Assembly: GCA_036382515.1 (NCBI GenBank)
Contig: DASVHQ010000163.1
Coordinates: 1-7,662, forward strand
DNA: 7,662 bases
Source of the DNA: JADGRF01 sp036382515
GTDB taxonomy: Bacteria > Myxococcota_A > Polyangia > Polyangiales > JAFGIB01
Direction: 5' to 3'
This document shows, in pieces, positions 1 through 6,131 of this stretch; within the stretch, counting starts at the first letter, position 1; each line of letters starts with the position of its first letter. The notes under the pieces were generated by a model. That model was not told the origin of the DNA and made no database searches. It saw only the letters and a list, made by a program, of their open reading frames with translations. Both the position numbers and the translations under genes were made by a program.

Positions 1-888
1 GGTTGCGTGCCACTCGAAGCCCATCTCGTAGAAGGCGTTCGGGTCTGGAAAACCGGTCAGCTTGAAGGCGGGCGAGGTGCCGCTGCCGATGGACGTACTG
101 TCGTTGATGGAATCCTCGTAGGCGCCGGTCTTGGTGTGGATCACGCGCGAGACGCCCTGCTTGGCCGTGTCCGAGGTGTATTCGCTCCAGATGGTCAGTG
201 AGATGATGGACGGATCGCTGCACAGGATCTCGATGTCGATCTCCGAGTTGTCGATGAGTCCGTCGCCGTCGTGATCTTTGCCGTCGTTGAAGTAGGTGAA
301 GATGCCGTTCACGAGTTCTTCGCTGGCTCCGCACTTGGCCAGCTGCACGCGCGTACGGAAGGTGCCGTAGCCGAAGGCCTGGTTTGTGCCGATCTCGGTG
401 GCGAAGTCCGGGCTTAGCTTGTCGCTAGGGCCGAGCGCGGCGCTGCCCTTGAAGACCAGCTCGGCCACCGCATTGTCCGCGGCACCGGTGTTGGCGGCAC
501 CGAAGGTGGCGCTGCCGGCGTTGTCGGCGCGACTGTAGAAGCGCGATTTGTCGGCGGCGGTGAAATCGGCGGAGAAGGTGGGCTGCGTGCCGGCGTCCAA
601 GCCGCCGCCTGCGTTGGGGCTAGCGTCCGTGCCCAAACTGGCGTCCGCGCTCCCACCCGTGCCCGAAGTGGCGTCCGCACTCGCGTTCCCGCCGGTGCCC
701 ACGTTCCCGCTTGTGCCTGCGCTGCCGCCCGTGCCCGCGCCGCCACTCATTGCGCCCGAGCTGGTCGCGCCCACGTCCCCGGTCGCCAGCGCGGCGTCGG
801 ATGCTTGACTGTTCTTTCCTCTGCTGCTGGTACAGGCCAGCAACGTGATAGCCGCGAACATCAGACCAAGAGGCGAACTTGTACGCAT
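1..888 (-). CDS. GH16-family glycoside hydrolase lipoprotein (partial, C-terminus beyond left edge)
   Basis: Open frame of 296 codons from the ATG at 886-888 to the left edge with no stop, so the C-terminus is missing. Residues 1-18 form a lipoprotein signal peptide (R2, hydrophobic 7-17) ending in the lipobox LLAC with Cys19. Residues 20-101 are a low-complexity Gly/Ser/Thr/Ala/Asp linker with repeated GTGG-like units. From about 102 the sequence becomes globular. The segment GIFTYFNDG (195-203), followed by EIDIE at 216-220, matches the GH16 signature ExDxE of the lichenase type, where the first Glu is the nucleophile (E216) and the last the acid/base (E220). GH16 enzymes cleave beta-1,3, beta-1,4 or beta-1,3-1,4 glucans and galactans; the substrate cannot be told here. 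It likely sits anchored on the outer membrane, facing the periplasm or the surface. The residues before the motif form an EF-hand-like loop (205-216). The start is chosen for the signal peptide; no good Shine-Dalgarno is visible. Fold assignment is confident, specificity is not. Confidence 0.85.
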   Translation of the reverse strand, partial: MRTSSPLGLMFAAITLLACTSSRGKNSQASDAALATGDVGATSSGAMSGGAGTGGSAGTSGNVGTGGNASADATSGTGGSADASLGTDASPNAGGGLDAGTQPTFSADFTAADKSRFYSRADNAGSATFGAANTGAADNAVAELVFKGSAALGPSDKLSPDFATEIGTNQAFGYGTFRTRVQLAKCGASEELVNGIFTYFNDGKDHDGDGLIDNSEIDIEILCSDPSIISLTIWSEYTSDTAKQGVSRVIHTKTGAYEDSINDSTSIGSGTSPAFKLTGFPDPNAFYEMGFEWHAT

Positions 889-942
889 ACATGGCCCCCA
901 GGAAAGGATCTTAGGCGCAATGCCGGTCGGATAAGGAGGAAG

Positions 943-959
943 TTGGATCATATTGGATC
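943..959. repeat. 7-bp direct repeat TTGGATC with 10-bp period
   Basis: TTGGATC occurs at 943-949 and again at 953-959. The starts are exactly 10 bp apart, about one helical turn, and the pair straddles the candidate -10 box. Direct repeats on one face of the helix are a common layout for activator or repressor sites, but a chance origin is possible at this length. Confidence 0.4.
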
Positions 960-977
960 CTTGCGTCGCTTGCGCAA
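947..977 (-). promoter_or_regulatory. Candidate sigma-70-like promoter for the GH16 lipoprotein
   Basis: On the minus strand TATGAT (947-952) is one base from the -10 consensus, and TTGCGC (972-977) could act as a -35. The 19-nt spacer is longer than the ideal 17, so the -35 assignment is weak. Transcription would begin near 940, giving a leader of roughly 50 nt before the ATG at 888. A perfect 10-bp palindrome, CTTGCGCAAG at 969-978, covers the -35 and could be an operator. Confidence 0.35.
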
Positions 978-1108
978 GTAGTTGGTCATCTTGATCTTGA
1001 CGGCCCGGGGGGTATCGTCGCTCGCTTCGTCGTGGAGGAAAGATCAAGGTTTTTAGCGATGCGCGCAGGTTTCGCAGATGCGTGGGGATCGCGCCGGGCG
1101 GGCCGTAG

Positions 1109-1127
1109 GCCGCATTGAAGATGCGGC
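1109..1127 (-). terminator. Candidate hairpin downstream of the Cys-rich lipoprotein gene
   Basis: GCCGCAT (1109-1115) pairs perfectly with ATGCGGC (1121-1127) across a 5-nt loop. It lies about 60 bp past the stop at 1186-1188. There is no T tract on either strand, so it would not be a classical intrinsic terminator. It may serve as a transcript-end stabiliser or be incidental. Confidence 0.3.
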
Positions 1128-1185
1128 GGGTGCCCTACCTACCGCGCGGCGGGCTCTAGGTTCCTCGTTCGCAGCACCGCTCTAG

Positions 1186-1650
1186 CTACGGGCACACGGG
1201 GTCGGGCAGGTTGCAGATGTGCCTCATTGAGCAATACGTTGAATGGCAAGCGTTCTGAATTCCCGATATATCGCATGGGTTCGGATAGTCCGCATTGCAG
1301 GCCTGGTCCATCATCCAAGCATCGTGACATCCCGGAGCATTCAAAAGCGTGTCAATGCAATCGGACGCGCGTATCCCGCATGGAAAAATGGATTCTTGGT
1401 CGCAGCCGTTTTGGGCGGCATGAACACATAGCGTTTGGCAAAGTTCAGTCAGGGTTCGCCCGTCCACAGAACCGGTGTACAAAGCGCCGTCCGTCGAAGC
1501 GTCTGATGTGGGGGGCGAGGTTGCTCGACTGGAGCAAGCGCATATCCCGATGCAAGCAATAAGGAGTGGAGTCGGCCAGCATATCCACTTTTGCTGGCAA
1601 CGGGCTTTTCCGGTGCCACTCCGTTCCTGCGCTTTCAATGCATCAGGCAT
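1186..1650 (-). CDS. Cys-rich secreted lipoprotein of unknown function
   Basis: 154 codons from the ATG at 1648-1650 to TAG at 1186-1188. The N-terminus is basic (K6, R10, K15, R17, K21), then a hydrophobic stretch at 22-38 leads to a lipobox-like ICAC with Cys39, followed by a Ser/Thr/Pro/Asp-rich spacer (40-56). The mature part has 12 more cysteines (71, 75, 83, 91, 98, 108, 118, 126, 135, 140, 146, 153), an even number that suggests six disulfides and periplasmic or surface location. The CxxxC start and spaced cysteines resemble the many small Cys-rich lipoproteins of myxobacteria, whose function is unknown; I do not recognise a named domain. Its ATG overlaps the end of the upstream Stig1-like frame by 8 bp, which would allow translational coupling. 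The n-region is long (about 21 residues), so the true start is uncertain; I found no in-frame ATG or GTG nearer the hydrophobic segment. GC content is low: 162 of 300 bases at 1201-1500. Confidence 0.6.
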   Translation of the reverse strand: MPDALKAQERSGTGKARCQQKWICWPTPLLIACIGICACSSRATSPPTSDASTDGALYTGSVDGRTLTELCQTLCVHAAQNGCDQESIFPCGIRASDCIDTLLNAPGCHDAWMMDQACNADYPNPCDISGIQNACHSTYCSMRHICNLPDPVCP

Positions 1651-1870
1651 TGGACTTGCCGGCGGTGCACGACTCGCCCATCGGGCAAGTGCGCCCGCAG
1701 GCTCCGCAGTTGTTCGAGTCGGATTGAAGGTCGGCGCAGCAACCTGTGATGGGTGCGCCCGTTGCGTGAAGCACCACGGCTTTGTCGTACGAGAACGGAC
1801 AGCATCCACAGCACCCGCAGTTGGTCGGGCTGATCGCCTCCACATCCAGTTCGCCTGGAGGAAGCTCCAT
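1643..1870 (-). CDS. Small Stig1-like Cys-rich ORF, possibly a gene remnant
   Basis: 75 codons from the ATG at 1868-1870 to TGA at 1643-1645. The first half has a dense Cys cluster (C18, C20, C21, C23, C24) and C44-C45. The second half reads DSNNCGACGRTC and GESCTAGK (residues 51-72), a good match to the Stig1-type DxxNCGxCGxxCxxGxxCxxGxC repeat common in secreted myxobacterial proteins. The last Cys of that repeat is replaced (K72-S73). No signal peptide is visible at this start, which is odd for a disulfide-rich protein. The frame stays open up to 2020, but the added residues (Arg-rich) do not look like protein. It may be a real small ORF translated just before the lipoprotein it overlaps, or the 3' end of a gene broken by a frameshift. 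The Stig1-like motif is secure; the gene status is not. Confidence 0.45.
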   Translation of the reverse strand: MELPPGELDVEAISPTNCGCCGCCPFSYDKAVVLHATGAPITGCCADLQSDSNNCGACGRTCPMGESCTAGKSNA

Positions 1871-2038
1871 TGATCCGATGCCCGTGCCTGGAAGTAAGTG
1901 GCGTCGTTCAGCGCGGTGAGCGTTCGAGTCGAGTACTTGCCACCCCACTGCGTGGCCCCGCCCGCGCTGGCTGCGTTGCTGTGCTGGCGTACGCCTGGCT
2001 ACCGTTCCATCGTATCGCATCGCCGCTGGGCCCAGCTG
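1871..2038. other. Intergenic or decayed region between exporter permease and Cys-rich ORFs
   Basis: 168 bp following the permease stop. It carries a perfect 12-bp palindrome, GCTGGGCCCAGC, at 2025-2036, only 2 bp beyond that stop, but no T tract. In one minus-strand frame (open from 1998) the translation is protein-like, with WGGKYS and NDATYFQARASDQWSF, and has no start codon of its own near a signal peptide. This could be leftover coding sequence. Confidence 0.4.
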
Positions 2039-4714
2039 TCACTCGTACTCGAGCGCGTCCGCGACCACCAGCGCCGCCGCGCGCCGGGCAGGGTAGGCGG
2101 CTGCGAGAGCTGCGACAAGCACCACCATCACGGCAGTCTCGAACACCGAGAGCCAGTTCGGTCGGTAGGGGAAGTACCAGCCGCTCTGCACCAAGTTGAT
2201 GTGGAAGAGCAGCACGTAGCCGCAGGCCGCGCCGATCAGCGTGCCGCCGCTCACGCCGCACACGCCGATCAGCGCGCCCTCGACGATGATCATCTTGCGT
2301 GCTTGCTTGCGCTGCATGCCGACCGCCCGCAGCACGCCGATCTCGCGTACGCGGTCGATGACGCTGGCGAAGAGCGAGTTCACCACGCCCAGCACGGCGA
2401 TGATGAGCGCCACCAGCTCCAGCACGTGCATCACAGCGAACGCCTGTTCGAGCATGCTCAGGATCTCGGCCTTGAACTCGCGGTTGGTCAGCACGAAGAG
2501 GCCGTAGCTCTCCCCGTACTGCCGCGTGACGCTCCGGCGGACGGCTTCGAGGTCCGCGCCCTTGCGCAGGTACAGCTCGTACGTGTCGACTTGATCGTCG
2601 CCCCAGTAGCGGACGTAGACCTCGCGGTCGACCAGCAGCGTGCCCTGATCGCTCGTGTAGTCGATGTCGACACCGGCGACCTCGAACTCGCGCGTGCCGT
2701 CCTTGACGCTGAGCTGGATGCGGTCGCCCTGGTGCACGCCGAAGCGGCGCGAGAAGTTCTCGCTGACCATCACTGCGCCGTTCCGCAGCTGCTGCATCGC
2801 GGCGCCCTGCTCGCCTTCGAGCATCGTGACCTTGGCTCGCTGATTGTAGACGTCGATGTCGGCGGCGAGCAGCTTGACCGGCACGTTGCGGTAGTCGGTG
2901 TCGATGATGCGCACGCGTTCGACGAGCTCGACGCCGGGCGTGGCTACCAGCGGGTCGTAGAGCGCAGCCGACATCGGCACGCTCCGGGTGCCCGCCACGC
3001 GCGCCGCGCTGGTGATGAAGAGATCGGCCGGGATGCTGCGGTCGATCCACTCGAGCATGCTGGTCGTGAGGCTGCCGACGAAGACCGCGAAGCTCGTGGC
3101 CATCGCCACGCCCACCATCAGCGCGCTGGCGGTGGCGGCGGTGCGTCCGAGGTCGCGCGGGAGGTTGTCGTTGGCGAGCCGCGCTTCGAGGCCGAAGGAG
3201 CGGCGCAAGAGCGGCGTGAGGCTCGCGTGCAAGCCCTGCACGACGCGCGGCATCAAGAGCGCGCCGCCGAAGAGCAGTCCAGCGCTCGCCGCCATCGCAC
3301 CGACCGGCGCGCCCCACAGCGGCGGCACACGCAAGAGGCCGAAGGCGAGCGCGAACAGCGCGACGGCGAGCAGATCGTTGCGCGTGAGCCTTGCCGGCGG
3401 CGCGACCACGGTCATCAGCGCGAAGGTGCGCAGCGTCTCGACCGGGCTCGGGCGCGCGGCGTTGCGCGCGGGGAACGCGGAGGCCAGCGTCGCGGCTACC
3501 ACCCCCAGGAGAAAACCGCCCAAGAGCAGCGCTCCATCGAAGCGCAGGGTGGTGACGCTCACCTGCAAGTACAGCTCGTTCACGCTCTGGCTGACGCCCG
3601 CGAGCATCACACGCGCCAGCCCGACGCCGATGAGCACACCCAGACCCGAGCCCACCAGGCCGAGCAAGAAGCCCTCCAGCGTGATCAGGCGCGTCACTTC
3701 GCGCCGCGTGATACCCAGCGCGCGCAGGATGCCGATCTCGCGCTTGCGCTGCACCACGCTGATCGACATGGTGTTGTGGATCAGGAACACGCCCACCAAG
3801 AGCGCGATCACGCTGCCCATCATCAGGCCCGTGCGCAGGCCGACCAGCATCTTGGCGACCCGCTCGTTCTTGCGGTCCGGACGCTCGACGTGGAACGACT
3901 TGCCAAGCGTCGCCTGCACCCGCTGCCCGATCGCCTGCGCGTCGGCGCCGCGCTGCACGGCGAGATCGATGCGGTCGATGGCGTGGCCGCGGCCGAACGC
4001 GACCTGCATGGCCGCGTAGTACATCACGGCCACCGAGCCACCGAACGCGCGCCCCACGCCTTCGTTCTCGATGAAGCCCCAGATGTCGAAGTCTTTGACG
4101 CCGTCTGGCGTGGCCAGCGGCAGCTTGTCGTGCAGCTTGTAGCCGAGCTTGTTGGCCAGGCTGCGGCTGATGATGATGTTGCTCGGCGAGTTGAGAAACG
4201 CCAGCGGGTCGCGCTTGATCGCGTCGAGCTCGGTCGAAGCGTAGGCGCGGAAGTATTCGTCGTCCTCGCCCAGCAGATCCACGCCCAAGAGCAGCATGCG
4301 CTCGCCCGGCGCGCGTGGGTCACGCAAGAGCGCCGTCTGCTGCAACACCGGCGTGGCCTTGTACACGCCGGGCACGCCACGCACCTGGTCGAAGAGCGCT
4401 TCGTCGAAGCCGCTGCCGGATGCGCTCACTTGCAAGTCGGCCTTGCCCGCGATGTCGTCGACGGTGGCGAACATGCTGCCGAGAATCGAGCGGTTGACGA
4501 TCACCACCGCGATCAGCACGGCCACGCCCAGGGCGATACCCAACACCGTGAGGCTGGTGCGTAGGCGGTGCTCTTGCAGGCGCGGGATGCTCACCGTGCG
4601 CAAGAGGCGCCCCAGGCGAAAGGGCGTGAGCAGCAGCGCGGCCAGGTAGACGAAGCTGAGCACGACCGAGGCGGCGACACCGCCCGCTGCGCGCAAGAGC
4701 CGGCGCGTGTTCAC
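2039..4714 (-). CDS. FtsX/MacB-family ABC transporter permease, duplicated 891-residue type
   Basis: Membrane subunit of a type VII (MacB/FtsX/Lol-like) ABC exporter, which moves lipoproteins, lipids, peptides or drugs across or out of the inner membrane by ATPase-driven conformational change. It has two homologous halves. Half 1 has a membrane helix at 54-74, a large extracytoplasmic MacB-like domain (about 76-290), then helices near 297-317, 345-369 and 393-414. The middle has hydrophobic stretches at 446-488 and 526-548. Half 2 has an extracytoplasmic domain (about 550-755) and helices near 760-785, 808-834 and 857-876. The paired cytoplasmic motifs EIGILRALG (326-334) and EIGVLRAVG (791-799), plus PARNAA/PARRAA at the end of each half, show the duplication. 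The layout resembles E. coli YbbP more than four-helix MacB. An extra N-terminal hydrophobic segment (14-31) is unusual. The GTG start overlaps the ATPase stop as GTGA. The substrate is unknown. Confidence 0.93.
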   Translation of the reverse strand: MNTRRLLRAAGGVAASVVLSFVYLAALLLTPFRLGRLLRTVSIPRLQEHRLRTSLTVLGIALGVAVLIAVVIVNRSILGSMFATVDDIAGKADLQVSASGSGFDEALFDQVRGVPGVYKATPVLQQTALLRDPRAPGERMLLLGVDLLGEDDEYFRAYASTELDAIKRDPLAFLNSPSNIIISRSLANKLGYKLHDKLPLATPDGVKDFDIWGFIENEGVGRAFGGSVAVMYYAAMQVAFGRGHAIDRIDLAVQRGADAQAIGQRVQATLGKSFHVERPDRKNERVAKMLVGLRTGLMMGSVIALLVGVFLIHNTMSISVVQRKREIGILRALGITRREVTRLITLEGFLLGLVGSGLGVLIGVGLARVMLAGVSQSVNELYLQVSVTTLRFDGALLLGGFLLGVVAATLASAFPARNAARPSPVETLRTFALMTVVAPPARLTRNDLLAVALFALAFGLLRVPPLWGAPVGAMAASAGLLFGGALLMPRVVQGLHASLTPLLRRSFGLEARLANDNLPRDLGRTAATASALMVGVAMATSFAVFVGSLTTSMLEWIDRSIPADLFITSAARVAGTRSVPMSAALYDPLVATPGVELVERVRIIDTDYRNVPVKLLAADIDVYNQRAKVTMLEGEQGAAMQQLRNGAVMVSENFSRRFGVHQGDRIQLSVKDGTREFEVAGVDIDYTSDQGTLLVDREVYVRYWGDDQVDTYELYLRKGADLEAVRRSVTRQYGESYGLFVLTNREFKAEILSMLEQAFAVMHVLELVALIIAVLGVVNSLFASVIDRVREIGVLRAVGMQRKQARKMIIVEGALIGVCGVSGGTLIGAACGYVLLFHINLVQSGWYFPYRPNWLSVFETAVMVVLVAALAAAYPARRAAALVVADALEYE

Positions 4715-5424
4715 GCGGACGCTCCGGCCGCCGGCTCCGCAGCGCGCGTCACCCGCTCGTCGCCGACGATGCAGCCGTCGCGCAGCGACACGATGCGGTC
4801 ACCCGCCTGCGCGGCGTTGCGATCGTGGGTGACCATCACCACGGTCGTGCCGTGGTTCTCGCACAGCGCTCGGAGCAGCGCGAGGATTGCGCCGCCCGTC
4901 ACGCTGTCCAGGTTGCCGGTGGGCTCGTCGGCCAGGATGAGTCTCGGCTCAAGCACCAGTGCGCGGGCGATGGCCACGCGTTGCATCTCTCCGCCCGACA
5001 GCTGGTGCATGCGGTGCAGCGTACGCGCGCCCAGCCCCACCTCGATCAGCAGCTGCTGCGCGCGCGCGTGGTCGGCCTGGGTCGCCTTGCGCTCGAGCAT
5101 CACAGGCAACAAAACGTTGTCGAGTGCATCGAGCGTGGGCAGCAGGTTGAAGAACTGGAATACCAGGCCGATGCTGCGGCGCCGAAACAGCGTGAGCGCA
5201 TCGTCGTCCAGCGTGGCGACATCTTGGCCCGCGATGATGATCTTGCCCGCGCTCGGCAGATCGAGTGCGCTGACCAGATTGAGCAGCGTGGACTTGCCGG
5301 AGCCGCTCGGCCCCATGATGCTCACGAACTGTCCGGCTGCGATGTGCAGGTCCACGCTGCGCAGGGCTTCCACGCGCGTCGGACCTTCTCCGTACGTCTT
5401 GCTGACCGACTGTAGATTGATCAT
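4711..5424 (-). CDS. ABC transporter ATP-binding protein, MacB/LolD/YbbA type
   Basis: 237-residue ATPase that powers the permease encoded directly after it. All nucleotide-binding motifs are intact: Walker A GPSGSGKST (38-46), Q-loop Q90 in VFQFFNLLPTL, signature LSGGEMQR (142-149), Walker B LILADEP (162-168) with catalytic E167, D-loop NLDS (171-174) and switch H200 in VTHD. The ADEPTGNLDS string and the FFNLLPTLDALDNV segment are typical of the LolD/MacB/FtsE group. The start is set at the ATG at 5422-5424 (MINLQSVSKTYG), where the family normally begins. The frame is open further upstream to 5520, but those 32 residues are Arg/Pro-rich and unlike the family. No strong Shine-Dalgarno precedes this ATG (GGAG lies about 20 nt away). 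Stop and permease start overlap by 4 bp, so the two are one operon. The short tail after 222 is Ala/Glu-rich and probably unstructured. Confidence 0.95.
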   Translation of the reverse strand: MINLQSVSKTYGEGPTRVEALRSVDLHIAAGQFVSIMGPSGSGKSTLLNLVSALDLPSAGKIIIAGQDVATLDDDALTLFRRRSIGLVFQFFNLLPTLDALDNVLLPVMLERKATQADHARAQQLLIEVGLGARTLHRMHQLSGGEMQRVAIARALVLEPRLILADEPTGNLDSVTGGAILALLRALCENHGTTVVMVTHDRNAAQAGDRIVSLRDGCIVGDERVTRAAEPAAGASA

Positions 5425-5714
5425 GCGGGTACCGCTGCGCAGCTCCGGGCTTGCGCCGTGGGCAGGCTGCGGGCCGCGACAACTCCGCGGGCGCGCCGAC
5501 CGGCGGCGACTGTACTGCATGCCACGCGCGCCGGGTAGCCTCGTGGTCGGGCGCGCCGCTCGTCAGCGCGGTACGCGCCACACGACGAGATCGGAAGCTG
5601 GGCCCCTTGGTCGTGCGCCGCGCACGCCCCTCCGGCATCAGGTATCTTCGGCCGTCGCGATCAGGCGCACAGCTTGTGCTTGGGCGCTTGCAGTGAACCG
5701 CTCCGGAGGTCCCG
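5425..5714. promoter_or_regulatory. Divergent intergenic region between the exporter operon and the MAPEG gene
   Basis: 290 bp from which the ATPase gene is read leftward and the MAPEG gene rightward, so promoters for both should lie here. The sequence is very GC-rich with many GCGC-type words, and I could not pick a convincing -10/-35 pair for either direction. No RNA gene was recognised. Confidence 0.5.
5705..5709 (+). promoter_or_regulatory. Shine-Dalgarno site of the MAPEG gene
   Basis: A perfect GGAGG lies 5 nt before the ATG at 5715-5717. It is the clearest ribosome binding site in the window and fixes the start of this gene. Confidence 0.8.
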
Positions 5715-6131
5715 ATGGCTACGCCGCTCTTGTGTCTGCTGGGTTACGCGCTGTGGGCGATCTTGCTCGTGTTGTACGTGGGCGGGCAACGTGCCTTTCA
5801 AGTCGTGACCGGGAAGCAGGCTCCGAACGCGTTTCCCTCGGGCGTTCAGCACGGCAGCGACGCGTACTGGCGCGCCAACCGCGCGCACATCAACACGACC
5901 GAGAACCTGCCGATCTACGGCGCGGTCGTGGTGGCCGGCATGTTGGCGCATGCCGACAGCTCGCGCTTCGCCATGCTCGCGGTCACCGCGCTCGCTGCGC
6001 GTGTCGTGCAGTCGTTGATTCACTTGAGCTCGGGCTCCGTGATGGCAGTGAACCTTCGCTTCAGTGCATTCTGCGTGCAGCTCGGCTGCTTGATCGCCAT
6101 GGCGATCGAGATCGTGCTGCCATCCGCGTAG
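5715..6131 (+). CDS. MAPEG-family membrane protein
   Basis: 138-residue protein of the MAPEG family (membrane-associated proteins in eicosanoid and glutathione metabolism, PF01124), close to the usual length of 130-150. Hydrophobic helices are near 3-22, 67-79, 85-103 and 115-135, giving the family's four-helix bundle. The loop after helix 1 contains the hallmark R53-x-N-R-A-H-x-N60-x-x-E-N64-x-P, the region that binds glutathione or shapes the active site in characterised members. R96 and H103 in helix 3 also fit. Eukaryotic members work as trimers on glutathione conjugation or leukotriene and prostaglandin synthesis; bacterial members are mostly uncharacterised, so enzymatic activity is inferred only. 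The gene starts from a strong GGAGG and is divergent from the ABC exporter. A link between the two, for example in detoxification, is possible but nothing in the sequence proves it. Confidence 0.9.
   Translation: MATPLLCLLGYALWAILLVLYVGGQRAFQVVTGKQAPNAFPSGVQHGSDAYWRANRAHINTTENLPIYGAVVVAGMLAHADSSRFAMLAVTALAARVVQSLIHLSSGSVMAVNLRFSAFCVQLGCLIAMAIEIVLPSA

Larger units (their letters stand above)
889..1185. other. Intergenic region upstream of the GH16 lipoprotein
   Basis: This 297-bp stretch lies between two leftward genes. No convincing coding frame was seen on either strand. It holds a candidate promoter and repeats near 943-978, a 7-bp hairpin at 1109-1127, and a 7-bp direct repeat GCTCTAG at 1153-1159 and 1179-1185. 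The last copy directly abuts the stop codon of the Cys-rich lipoprotein gene. Confidence 0.6.

Noticed and set aside
414..892. Minus- and plus-strand frames rich in Pro/Ala/Thr or Arg/Gly opposite or beside the GH16 linker
   Set aside because: These are other-frame readings of the repetitive Gly/Ser/Thr linker. The GH16 frame has the signal peptide and the catalytic motif.
1227..1873. Plus-strand frames of 111 and 132 codons across the Cys-rich region
   Set aside because: No signal peptide, ribosome binding site or domain is seen, and the minus-strand frame with a lipobox and regular cysteines is better supported.
2025..2036. Perfect 12-bp palindrome GCTGGGCCCAGC just after the permease stop as a terminator
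   Set aside because: A loopless palindrome would fold to only a 4-bp stem and there is no T tract. It may be incidental in GC-rich DNA.
1898..4564. Plus-strand open frame of 888 codons antisense to the permease
   Set aside because: It is dominated by His, Ala, Asp, Glu, Arg and Gln with no domain or membrane pattern. It is the expected mirror of a GC-rich gene, and the opposite strand encodes a clear FtsX-type permease.
5425..5520. N-terminal extension of the ABC ATPase by 32 residues
   Set aside because: The added residues are Arg/Pro/Ser-rich and unlike the family, whose members begin close to the MINLQSVSKTY segment.
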